In this document: positions 26,928 to 35,942 of the stretch, piece by piece
How the letters are laid out: each line of letters starts with the position of its first letter
How positions within the stretch are numbered: position 1 is the first letter of the stretch
NCBI GenBank assembly: GCA_020852965.1
Contig: JADYZV010000029.1
Location: forward strand, 1 to 64,000
Direction of reading: 5' to 3'
DNA length: 64,000 nt
Origin: Pirellulaceae bacterium
GTDB taxonomy: Bacteria > Planctomycetota > Planctomycetia > Pirellulales > Pirellulaceae
Notes under the pieces: generated by a model
The model's input: only the letters and a program-made list of their open reading frames with translations
Database searches by the model: none
What the model was told of the DNA's origin: nothing
Position numbers and translations under genes: made by a program

Positions 26928-29680
26928 AACCCTACGCATTCTACAAATACTCCCGTTGGCCCTACCCTCGGCTGGTCCTCAAAATTGCTGAGGAGTGGGG
27001 TATTACGACGGCTGACATTGGTCGCCCTCCGCAGAGATTGCTGCTGGCTGGACAGCACTCAGACGCTCCCGTGGAGCTTGGGGTCGATGCGAATCGCCTG
27101 CAACCTGTCGCTACGCCTGCGGAAGTCTTACGGAATTTAGCTGGCGATGCGAATGTATCATCAGTGGGAAAGCGAAGCATCGCTCGATTGATGGCCTATT
27201 TTCTGGTTTGCGAAGATCCCCAGCGCCGCTTCGACGCGCGAGAAGTGTCCACGCTGGCCCACCAAGTGAGTTTGGTTCGGCATATTCTCGACAGTGAAAA
27301 CCTTAGGCGAGTTTTGGTCGCTGATGAAGTCGGATTGGGGAAGACTGTTGAAGCTGGTCTGTTAATCAAAGAGCTACTCGAACGGCGTCCGAACACACGA
27401 ATCATTTACTTCGCCCCCGCACGTTTGGTTTCTAACGTGCGCAAGGAATTCGATCGGCTTGAGCTCGGTTTTCGACAATGGTCTTCGCAGCAGGCGGACG
27501 CGAGGTTGGATGACTCTCGTCTGATTGTTAGTATTCATCGTGCCGTCCACAAAGCCCACCGCGAAAACATACTTGCCACAGTCCCTTGGGACGTCATCGT
27601 TGTGGACGAATGTCATCATCTTTCCGATTGGGCGGAGGGCGGAGGCGATCCAAAAGAGAAATTTCGATTGGTCCGTGATTTGATTCGCAAGCAGCCGAAT
27701 CAAGGCAGGGTTATCTTGCTGAGCGGAACACCTCATCAAGGGCACGTTAGTCGATTTGAAAACTTGGTTGGGCTGCTTAAGGCGCCGGACGAACCTCAGG
27801 AAGCTCTTAACGGCCGAGTCATCTTCCGGACTAAAGATGATATTGTTGATTGGGATGGCAATTTGCTTTTCCCAAGACGAATAGTAAACCCGGCGCTCGT
27901 AATTGACTTGGGACGGCAATATCGCCAATGGATATCCGCGATCCATGATCATTTCTCGCCGCCAAAATTTGGCTCGTATCAGGAACCTACTGCAAAACAG
28001 CGCGCAGCAGGATGGCGTTGTGCTCAAGCCATGCAATGGGCAGCCTCGAGCCCGCAAGCTGGACTTGGCTACTTAGTGCGACAGGCAATCCGCTCAGGGG
28101 CCGAACCAACCGAAACGCTCCTACACCAGTGTTTGGCGGCTCTAAGGCCCTATCGCAATGGGCCCTTTGATGAAAACGTTGAGAAGCTGTTCGAGCGGAT
28201 GAAAAACGAAATTCGGCGGCAAAGCACTGAGAGCGATGTCGACGACATCGAAGACGAAGTTGGAGACGACGATTCAGAATCACTTGCAAGTCTCTATGGC
28301 CTTCTCGAACAAGGTCTAGCGATAATTAGGGAGCAAGCTGATTTCAAATGGGATTTCATTAAGAAAAACATCATTGATACAGCCGGTGGGGAGAAAATTG
28401 TCTTTTTTGCTCAGCCCATCGAAACTGTTACGGCCTTTGTCAATTACCTGAGAAGAGTGACCGACGACGACGTTTCTCTCGTTATTGGCGGCCAAAGTGA
28501 TGCGGATCGTTATGCGGAAGTAGACAAGTTTCTTCGTCCCGACGGTCCGCGTTTTCTCGTTTCCTCCCGCGCCGGTGGCGAAGGCATCAACTTGCAGGTT
28601 GCGCGCCGGTTGGTACACATCGATGTTCCATGGAATCCTATGGATATGGAACAACGCGTTGGACGTGTTCACCGTTTTGGGTCTCGGAAGAATATTGTCG
28701 TAGACACAATAGTCGTTTCTCAAAGCCGTGAGGAACACGCATATCGTGCTGCAAGAGAGCGATTACGACTAATCGCCTCAACGCTGGTTGACGCAGATCG
28801 ATTTGAGTCGCTGTACTCACGAGTAATCTGCTTGGTGCCACCCGAGGAGTTGCAACACCTGATGATTGCTGGCGACTTGGGACCACTTTCTCAGCAAAAC
28901 GAGGAGGAATTGGCTCGCATGGTTAGAGATGGTTTCGAGAAATGGCGCGAGTTTGACGAACGTTATTCGGAACAGGAAAAACTCATAAGGAAACAAGACG
29001 CTGGCCTTGTGACATGGGACGACGTACAGAATTTTATGTTGAACTATGGAAAGGCCACGCCAAGGTCCGATTTTTTTACGGAAAGGTTTCAACTCAACGG
29101 AAACGAGACCATTGCAAATCAGAAGAAAGCACCGGTGTTGCAGTTGAGCGACGGCACAATTGTCGCCTGCGAAGATTTGGGTGGCCTTCCTGCTTATGGA
29201 CCCGACGGTCAATACGCACGACAGTTTGGGATCAATCACCCTTCGGCGCTTGAGATTCTGCCTAAGCTCGCATTTGCGGAAGAGGAAGTAGGGCCTGCAT
29301 TTTTGCGCTGGCCTAAGGACGAAGCTTGTCTTGTTGACTTTCCACGACCGTTTGCAGTGTTGATCTATGTGCGCAGTACGTTTCGCGCTGATGAAGTGAG
29401 GGGTTGGATTGAGCACGCAAATGAATTGCGTTTCTTTGCAGTCAGCAATTCAGGAGAGTATCGCGAGCTCACAAGGTCCCAAAAGCGAGCGTTTATATCT
29501 GGGCTCCAAACGGCAACTGTGCGTAGCAAGATGCCACAGATCGCTCCCCTTGTTCAAACGATCAGCGAGCTTGAACCGAAGTTGGCAGAAGACCTGCGAC
29601 GCCCCTCCCCCGAGGAGTTGGAACAGCGAAAAAGGCATGCAGTTGCATCTTTAGTAGTTTGTGTTGTGGAGAGTGATTAG
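26924..29680 (+). CDS. Second SNF2-family helicase (RapA-like core), 918 aa
   Basis: An SF2 translocase distinct from the DrmD-like one. Walker A is in VADEVGLGKTVEAGLLI near residue 133, the Walker B is a DECHH box (VVDECHHLSDWA) near 226, LLSGTPHQGH follows near 265, and the second lobe has SSRAGGEGINLQ near 547 and WNPMDMEQRVGRVHRFGS near 570. An acidic patch (DVDDIEDEVGDDDSE) sits near residue 440 between the lobes. The start is the ATG at 26924, which overlaps the dynamin stop (ATGA); an upstream in-frame GTG is ignored because it would overlap further. Coupling to the GTPase gene suggests the two act together. The first 60 residues (YAFYKYSRWPYPRLVLKIAEEWG) form a small unrecognised domain. 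It probably translocates on duplex DNA and has no visible nuclease. Confidence 0.85.
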   Translation: MKPYAFYKYSRWPYPRLVLKIAEEWGITTADIGRPPQRLLLAGQHSDAPVELGVDANRLQPVATPAEVLRNLAGDANVSSVGKRSIARLMAYFLVCEDPQRRFDAREVSTLAHQVSLVRHILDSENLRRVLVADEVGLGKTVEAGLLIKELLERRPNTRIIYFAPARLVSNVRKEFDRLELGFRQWSSQQADARLDDSRLIVSIHRAVHKAHRENILATVPWDVIVVDECHHLSDWAEGGGDPKEKFRLVRDLIRKQPNQGRVILLSGTPHQGHVSRFENLVGLLKAPDEPQEALNGRVIFRTKDDIVDWDGNLLFPRRIVNPALVIDLGRQYRQWISAIHDHFSPPKFGSYQEPTAKQRAAGWRCAQAMQWAASSPQAGLGYLVRQAIRSGAEPTETLLHQCLAALRPYRNGPFDENVEKLFERMKNEIRRQSTESDVDDIEDEVGDDDSESLASLYGLLEQGLAIIREQADFKWDFIKKNIIDTAGGEKIVFFAQPIETVTAFVNYLRRVTDDDVSLVIGGQSDADRYAEVDKFLRPDGPRFLVSSRAGGEGINLQVARRLVHIDVPWNPMDMEQRVGRVHRFGSRKNIVVDTIVVSQSREEHAYRAARERLRLIASTLVDADRFESLYSRVICLVPPEELQHLMIAGDLGPLSQQNEEELARMVRDGFEKWREFDERYSEQEKLIRKQDAGLVTWDDVQNFMLNYGKATPRSDFFTERFQLNGNETIANQKKAPVLQLSDGTIVACEDLGGLPAYGPDGQYARQFGINHPSALEILPKLAFAEEEVGPAFLRWPKDEACLVDFPRPFAVLIYVRSTFRADEVRGWIEHANELRFFAVSNSGEYRELTRSQKRAFISGLQTATVRSKMPQIAPLVQTISELEPKLAEDLRRPSPEELEQRKRHAVASLVVCVVESD

Positions 29681-29807
29681 GTTGCGAGAGCAGCACTCTT
29701 CGTTCAGCGACCACTCGTTTGACGAAAACGCCTTTCTTAAAAAATACCAAAAGTTAACTCGGATTCATTAAGTCTCGTGCAAACAGTATTCAAGTAGGTA
29801 GATCAAA

Positions 29808-30137
29808 ATGCCGCTTCCTTCAGTGAGTCCTGGATGGACCATCAACTTCGTACTTGAGTCAGGCCACATTGACGCCGACTTAACACCACCCGATTCAATT
29901 GAAGACCTGATCAAAGCTCCGTCAACAACTATGACGGCAAACTTTCCGATCGGGTATCCCGCGCGCGAAGACGCTCTGGCGACTCTCACGCGATGGCTCG
30001 ATTTCGCGTTGCGCGATGCCGCCTTCTTCCGAAAAATACACGAGCGGGGTGGCAATGTTGAACCCGGCTTGCGTGGATATCTAGACCGCAAAGACCGTTA
30101 CTTGGCGGCAGTCAAACAATTGATCAACGAAACCTAG
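29808..30137 (+). CDS. Small hypothetical protein between the second SNF2 gene and the giant helicase, 109 aa
   Basis: I do not recognise this protein. It begins at an ATG 127 bases after the SNF2 gene and ends 30 bases before the giant helicase gene, so it is most likely cotranscribed. The first 55 residues are Pro/Asp-rich and probably extended (SPGWTINFVLESGHIDADLTPP); residues 60-108 look like two helices (REDALATLTRWLDFALRD, YLDRKDRYLAAVKQLI). There are no cysteines or membrane segments. The position within an otherwise coupled run makes it a candidate accessory subunit or regulator of the helicase complex, but this is inferred from position alone. Confidence 0.6.
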   Translation: MPLPSVSPGWTINFVLESGHIDADLTPPDSIEDLIKAPSTTMTANFPIGYPAREDALATLTRWLDFALRDAAFFRKIHERGGNVEPGLRGYLDRKDRYLAAVKQLINET

Positions 30138-30167
30138 AACGCTCAAACTGAATACGAATCATCGCCC

Positions 30168-33100
30168 ATGGCATTAAACCCAATCGTTTACACCGAGAAG
30201 ATTGTTCGCAGCTTTCTTAAGTACCAGCTGTCGGCTTACCCGTTTGCGGATCCGGAGCTGAATGAACAGATGCGCCAGCAACTGTCGCTGGATAGCATCC
30301 GCCGGACACCGCTGTTGAAGGGGCCCTTCATCAGCCTTTCTCGAGGGTTTCGAGAAGGGGCTACCGTGGCAGAGCTGGTAGTCGATGGCGTATTCCATCC
30401 GCACATGCAACAGCTTATCCCAGACTACGTCAAGCGCGTTTATGGCCACCAAGAAAAAGCGATGCGGGCCATTCACGACGGCCAACCTACCCTGGTTAGC
30501 ACGGGGACGGGGTCAGGCAAAACTGAGTGTTTCCTCTATCCGATCATCAGTAAATGCCTACAACTGCGAGACCAACAGGGACCTGCAGGGATTGCGGCGG
30601 TCCTCGTTTACCCAATGAACGCGCTTGCAGAAGATCAACTCGATCGTTTACGAGGAATTCTTGCAGGCAGTGGTATCACTTTCGGCATGTACGTGGGTAA
30701 AACGCCAGAGTTGGAACGCGAGGTTTCGGGCGTTCGTATGCCTCAGGGAAGTAGTAACGCTGATTATCAAGCGAAACTCAAACAGTACCGCGAAGCTAAT
30801 CTTCCCGACTCCATCCATCCCTTCGAGGAAATGTGTTCCCGCGAAGCCATGCGAACACCTGGGAAGCAACCGCGAATCTTACTCACGAATGTCAAGCAGC
30901 TAGAATTGCTGCTCACACGGCAGACTGACATCGAACTGTTTTCAGACGCTCGGCTGGACTTTATGGCCTTCGACGAGGCTCATACTTTCAGCGGGATCCA
31001 AGGAGCGGAGACAGCCTGCTTGATCCGTCGCTTACGCACTTATTGCGGCAAGAGCCTGGACCATACTACGTGTATCGCGACGTCCGCTACCATCGTCGAC
31101 AAACAGGAGCCTGACGCAGCTCGCAAGTTCGCGGCGCGATTCTTTGGCGTGCCAGCAGATACGGTGGTGACGGTCAATGAAGAGTATCAGAGGGAAGACT
31201 GGACTGTTCCCCGCGAGACGCCTGCAGCGCCGCCAGGAGACCATGCCACACTACTGACACGCACGCTAAACGCTCTCGAAAGCGACAACATCGAGAATGA
31301 AGTACGGTCCGCATACCTCATGCTTACCGGCCAACAATTGTCCCAAGGCGATTGGCAGGAAGCACTGTTCGATGGACTTCGAACCAACGAAGTCGCCGCC
31401 AAAATAGCGACGGCCTTGCAAGGCCCCCGCGAACTGCCGTTGTTGTTGGGAGAATTGGAAAAAACGACCGGAAGACCAGTTAGCGAAGAAGAGTTATTGG
31501 CGTATCTCGCTTTGGGAGCGGCTGCAGTAAAAAGCGGGCGGCCGTTACTCCGCCCAGTCGCCCACGCCTTTATTCGGGGAATCAGCGGCGGTGTTGTCAC
31601 GTTTCCGGTCGGCAACACTCCCAAGCTTTGGTTGAGCAGCGCCGATGAATTAGCGTCTCAACAAGACGATTCGCACGTATGGCGTCCTAGGATTTTTACC
31701 TGCACGACTTGCGGCCAGCACTATTTTATTACTTCGCTCAAAGACTTCGAGTTTACTAAGTCAGAGCCCGAAGGTGGGCAGTTGAATGAAAGCGGTGTGG
31801 TCTTTTGGGAGCCGATGGCGGAATCCAACGGTGGCATGCGTGTCGTGCTCGTGGACCAGCTGATTAGCCAAGACGAAGAAGAAACCGAGGCACTCACACG
31901 CACGGCAGCCGTTTCATTTTGCCGTCACTGTGGGGCTGCGCATCAGGCAGGTGCGACCCTGTGCTGTGCTTGCGGGGCGGCCGGTGATCAAGTTCGACTA
32001 TTCTCGGTCCGGTCCAGCGATAAAAGTCCCGGCTACTTGAGTTCTTGTCTTTCATGCAATGCTCGCGGCAAGGCAATGGGGCGACGATATCGTGAACCGA
32101 TTCGCGAATTACGAGCGACCAATGTTTCGGATGTACACGTGTTGGCGCAGGATATGATCCATCACGCAGACCGCAAACGACTCTTGTTGTTCGCAGACAA
32201 TCGGCAGGATGCAGCCTTTCAAGCTGGATGGATGAAGGACCACGCGAGGCGTTTTCGCCTCAGGAGCTTGATGGCTGACGCGATTTTTGGCAGCGAAGTT
32301 GCCATCGGTGATATCGCGTTGCGGATGAGCGACAAGTTGGATGACAACGATACGCTGTCGCGCGTACTGATTCCGGAAGTGTGGAGGGCGGTTCCAAAAG
32401 AAGGCAGTGGTGGTTCGCATGCTGACGAACGGCTGCATTTTCTCCGGATTCAGGTGCTGCGAGAGATCACCATGGCGGGTAACCAGCAAATCGGCTTGGA
32501 GCCATGGGGACGGATCAAAGTTCGCTACGAGAATCTCGATGTTGCCGCGCCGGTGATTCAAACTTGGTCGCGACGGCTGAAAATCTCTCCCGAAGATATA
32601 AAGTCGGGTATCGAAGCGCTACTCGACCACTTGCGTCGCCGCCGGCTTCTATACGACTCGCGGCGAGGCATTTTCTCGCGTTACTGGCAGGAAGGCGATC
32701 GCGAAATTCAGCGAGGCTATATGCCTATTCCCCAGGGAGTGCAGGGGATGAAACTCGTTCGAGCCGCCGGTGATAAACCTGAGATTGTCTTCCAATGGCA
32801 TAGCAAGCAACAAACACTTGTCAGCTCGGTCGCCAAGAAATGGGGAGTATCACCCGATGAGATGGAGCAGTTTCTTACCGAGCTTTGGAATCATCTAACG
32901 GATCCCCAAGTGGCGATCCTCGTGCCTGTTACGCTAAAAAACAACAAGGATCGCCCGCTCCCCAACTGCAGCGGTGTATACCAGATTGATGCAAACAAGC
33001 TGCGTATCTCCGAAAACAGTGGGTTTTATCGTTGCAACCGCTGTCGCAGGAAAGTTAGCAGACGAACTCCGCGCGACCGATGTTTAGCGTGGCAGTGCGA

Positions 33101-35942
33101 CGGCACATTGGAGTTTGTCGGCGAGGAGTCGGACAACTACAATCTTCAACTGCTCGATCAACGTTACACGATGCTCAGTCCTGAAGAACATACTGCGATG
33201 GTGCCTCAAGACCATCGAGAGCGGATTGAGAATTGGTTTAAGGGTGACGGCGACAAAGTCAATATCCTGGTTTGCACGCCTACCCTGGAATTGGGCGTTG
33301 ATATTGGCGCACTCGACTCGGTCCTGTTGAGGAACGTGCCACCTTTGCCAGCTAACTACTGGCAAAGAGCAGGACGGGCAGGACGACGAAACAGAATGGC
33401 GGTCAACGTCACGTATTGTCGCTCCATTTCTCATGATCGATCGTATTACAATGACCCGCTTCGCATGTTGGAGGGACGGGTAGACCCACCAGCGTTTAAC
33501 TTGCGAAATGATTTGCTGGTTTCCAAGCACGTTCACGCTGCTGTGCTGACACGCTTGAATCAGTTGGCTTCCAGTGAAAGCACCCTGAACGAAGACGAAC
33601 GCCAGTATATCCAACAAGTACTCCGCACGATGTTTCCCACTCGCATCGACGCGTACTTATTCGAGCGCGAAGGTCAGCTACGCGAAGAGTTGTTTGATGT
33701 GCGCCCATTAGCGGCGCTGATTGGACGGTATCGTGAGGATCTGCTGCAGCACATTCGCTTGATTTTTCAGCAAGGTTGGCCTGAGTCAGACGCAGCATCG
33801 ACTTCGACAGAGGCGCTCACGAAGCACGTTGATGAGACTTCGGTGCGACTGCTGGAAGTCATTAAACGCTTGAGGAAACGCCTGCAGTGGGCTTACAAGG
33901 AAATCCGTCGCCTTAATAAGGTCCGCGATGAGCAAGGGACTTTAGAGGCGGAAGACGACGCGCACTTTAAGCGGTGCGATCGCATGATCAAGAAGTTGAA
34001 GGGAATGCAAACGCGTCAGCGAAGGGAGTCGCAGGGCGTGGATGACATCAATACGTTCAGCTTGCTTGCTAGCGAAGGCTTTATGCCGGGCTACGGGCTG
34101 GACACGGGGTCGGTAATAGGGATGGCTGAAGTGCCCTATTGGCAACTTGGCTCAATGGACTTTTCTCTACCTCGAGCCTCGAGCATGGCTCTGCGCGAGT
34201 ATGTCCCCGGTAATTTGATTTACGCCAATGGTCACCGATTCGTTGCCAGGAGATTCCATCAAGAGGCAGAAGATGAGCACACAGACAAGCCTGTGTTTGA
34301 CGTCAATATTGAACGCCAGGCATTGTCAATCTCCAGTTTGGACGCTACAGCAGCCTCGTTTGGCGCAAACGAGCTGAAAGCGATTCCTGTTTGTGATGTC
34401 GATCTCGTGCATACTTCGCAGATTTCGGACGAAGAGGAGACTCGCTTTCAGATGTCCGTCGCCACTTATGGCATCGAGCAAGGGAGACATAACGGAGGGC
34501 ATCACTACGATTGGGGAAACCAGCCTCTGCAATTGCGGCGAGGAGTACATTTTCGCATGGTCAATGTCGGTGCGTCGAGTTTGATTGAACGCAACGTGCC
34601 CGAACTTGGATACCCTGTTTGCGAAATTTGCGGATACAGCGTTTCGCCTTTGTCCTCAGATCGACAACTGCAGAGCTTTCGTGAAGGGCATGGAGAGCGC
34701 TGTGGCAAGACTCCAATTAATGTTGGTTTCTACGCGGACGTTGTGGCGGATGCAATCACGTTAGATGACTTACCCAACGCGATCGCTGCATATAGTGTGC
34801 TTGAGGCATTACGGATGGCGGCTACGCAGTTGCTGGACATGCATTTAGACGACCTGCATGTCTTGGTGCTGGGAGAAACGGATCGGGATGAAGTACGAGC
34901 GGTATTGTGGGATCCAATGCCCGGGGGATCAGGGTTGCTCGATCAGATCACAGAACACTTCTCGGAAGTCTGTTCGGTCGCAGCCGAGATCCTTGCAGGC
35001 TGTCCATCGGATTGCAATTCTTCTTGCAATGATTGCTTGCAAACCTTTCGCAATGGTTTCTACCACAAGTACCTTGATCGTCATGCTGCACTGGACTTGA
35101 TCCGGACTTGGGGAGACAGCCTAGTGGCTGGACATGCCATTCCGCCATCTCAAGCTGCGACTGTAACAGTTAGCGATCAGGGAATGCCGGTTAACGATGC
35201 TGAGATGAAGCTGAAGCACTTGTTGTCGGCCGCAGGTTTTTCCTCTGGTAGCTTTCAGCAGCAGATTCGGTTCGGACACAAGCTTACCCTAAGCCACCAA
35301 ATCGGCAGTACGACGCCAGATGTTTTCTTTGAAGGCGACGAGGATGATCCGGAGGATCGAGGCGTTTGTATTTACCTCGATGGCTTGAGCGGCCATATTC
35401 ACGGCAATGCTGCCACGGCAGAGATTGATCGTGAGATACGCAGTTGGCTTCGTGACAACGGCTTTCAGGTCATAAGCATCTCGTACGTTGAACTGTCTGA
35501 GCGCCAGGCAATGGCAGCCGCGTTTAAGAGACTTGCCAAATTTTTATCTGGCAAGGACTTGGCTGCTCAGATTGCCGAAGATACGAGTTGGTTCGACGCT
35601 CAGGAGTCAGCCACACCGCAAGAGTCCAATGTTGAAAACGCTTCGGGTGTAAACACTGACGGATGGGCAAGCCTGCTTGAGGTCGCAGACGAAAATGTGC
35701 ACGCACTATTGATCGCATTGCGTGATGCTGGAGTTCCACTTCCGGTCGTCGGATATGAGCTCAGCATCAATGGGGCGGTAGTGGCGACTGCGGAGTTGGC
35801 TTGGCCCGGTTCTCGAATCGTTGTGTTACTGGACGACCAAGACGAGGACTATCAGCAATTCGAAAAACAAGCATGGGACGTGCGCTACGCAAAAGATACG
35901 ACCACTGAAAGTCTGGCAAGCGCGCTGGAGGCCAGTGCATGA
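30168..35942 (+). CDS. Giant YprA/DruE-type DEAD/H helicase with DUF1998 region and nuclease-like tail, 1924 aa
   Basis: An SF2 helicase of the YprA/MrfA clade, central to DISARM, Dpd and Druantia. Walker A STGTGSGKTECF is near residue 109, DEAH in FDEAHTFSGIQG near 268, and the second lobe has CTPTLELGVDIG near 1035 and WQRAGRAGRR near 1064. Between the lobes lie zinc-finger-like cysteine pairs: CTTCGQH near 511, CRHCG and CCACG near 586-604, CLSCN near 628 and CNRCRRK near 952. The DUF1998/MZB region shows CEICGYS near 1485 and a C-x3-C-x3-C-x2-C cluster (GCPSDCNSSCNDCLQ) near 1608. After it, TTPDVFFEGD and CIYLDGLSGHIHGN (about 1723-1750) resemble a Vsr/DUF559-like PD-(D/E)XK fold, but a catalytic Lys is not evident. 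The length and fused DUF1998 recall DruE rather than the split DrmA/DrmB. It overlaps the next gene by four bases. Confidence 0.85.
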   Translation: MALNPIVYTEKIVRSFLKYQLSAYPFADPELNEQMRQQLSLDSIRRTPLLKGPFISLSRGFREGATVAELVVDGVFHPHMQQLIPDYVKRVYGHQEKAMRAIHDGQPTLVSTGTGSGKTECFLYPIISKCLQLRDQQGPAGIAAVLVYPMNALAEDQLDRLRGILAGSGITFGMYVGKTPELEREVSGVRMPQGSSNADYQAKLKQYREANLPDSIHPFEEMCSREAMRTPGKQPRILLTNVKQLELLLTRQTDIELFSDARLDFMAFDEAHTFSGIQGAETACLIRRLRTYCGKSLDHTTCIATSATIVDKQEPDAARKFAARFFGVPADTVVTVNEEYQREDWTVPRETPAAPPGDHATLLTRTLNALESDNIENEVRSAYLMLTGQQLSQGDWQEALFDGLRTNEVAAKIATALQGPRELPLLLGELEKTTGRPVSEEELLAYLALGAAAVKSGRPLLRPVAHAFIRGISGGVVTFPVGNTPKLWLSSADELASQQDDSHVWRPRIFTCTTCGQHYFITSLKDFEFTKSEPEGGQLNESGVVFWEPMAESNGGMRVVLVDQLISQDEEETEALTRTAAVSFCRHCGAAHQAGATLCCACGAAGDQVRLFSVRSSDKSPGYLSSCLSCNARGKAMGRRYREPIRELRATNVSDVHVLAQDMIHHADRKRLLLFADNRQDAAFQAGWMKDHARRFRLRSLMADAIFGSEVAIGDIALRMSDKLDDNDTLSRVLIPEVWRAVPKEGSGGSHADERLHFLRIQVLREITMAGNQQIGLEPWGRIKVRYENLDVAAPVIQTWSRRLKISPEDIKSGIEALLDHLRRRRLLYDSRRGIFSRYWQEGDREIQRGYMPIPQGVQGMKLVRAAGDKPEIVFQWHSKQQTLVSSVAKKWGVSPDEMEQFLTELWNHLTDPQVAILVPVTLKNNKDRPLPNCSGVYQIDANKLRISENSGFYRCNRCRRKVSRRTPRDRCLAWQCDGTLEFVGEESDNYNLQLLDQRYTMLSPEEHTAMVPQDHRERIENWFKGDGDKVNILVCTPTLELGVDIGALDSVLLRNVPPLPANYWQRAGRAGRRNRMAVNVTYCRSISHDRSYYNDPLRMLEGRVDPPAFNLRNDLLVSKHVHAAVLTRLNQLASSESTLNEDERQYIQQVLRTMFPTRIDAYLFEREGQLREELFDVRPLAALIGRYREDLLQHIRLIFQQGWPESDAASTSTEALTKHVDETSVRLLEVIKRLRKRLQWAYKEIRRLNKVRDEQGTLEAEDDAHFKRCDRMIKKLKGMQTRQRRESQGVDDINTFSLLASEGFMPGYGLDTGSVIGMAEVPYWQLGSMDFSLPRASSMALREYVPGNLIYANGHRFVARRFHQEAEDEHTDKPVFDVNIERQALSISSLDATAASFGANELKAIPVCDVDLVHTSQISDEEETRFQMSVATYGIEQGRHNGGHHYDWGNQPLQLRRGVHFRMVNVGASSLIERNVPELGYPVCEICGYSVSPLSSDRQLQSFREGHGERCGKTPINVGFYADVVADAITLDDLPNAIAAYSVLEALRMAATQLLDMHLDDLHVLVLGETDRDEVRAVLWDPMPGGSGLLDQITEHFSEVCSVAAEILAGCPSDCNSSCNDCLQTFRNGFYHKYLDRHAALDLIRTWGDSLVAGHAIPPSQAATVTVSDQGMPVNDAEMKLKHLLSAAGFSSGSFQQQIRFGHKLTLSHQIGSTTPDVFFEGDEDDPEDRGVCIYLDGLSGHIHGNAATAEIDREIRSWLRDNGFQVISISYVELSERQAMAAAFKRLAKFLSGKDLAAQIAEDTSWFDAQESATPQESNVENASGVNTDGWASLLEVADENVHALLIALRDAGVPLPVVGYELSINGAVVATAELAWPGSRIVVLLDDQDEDYQQFEKQAWDVRYAKDTTTESLASALEASA

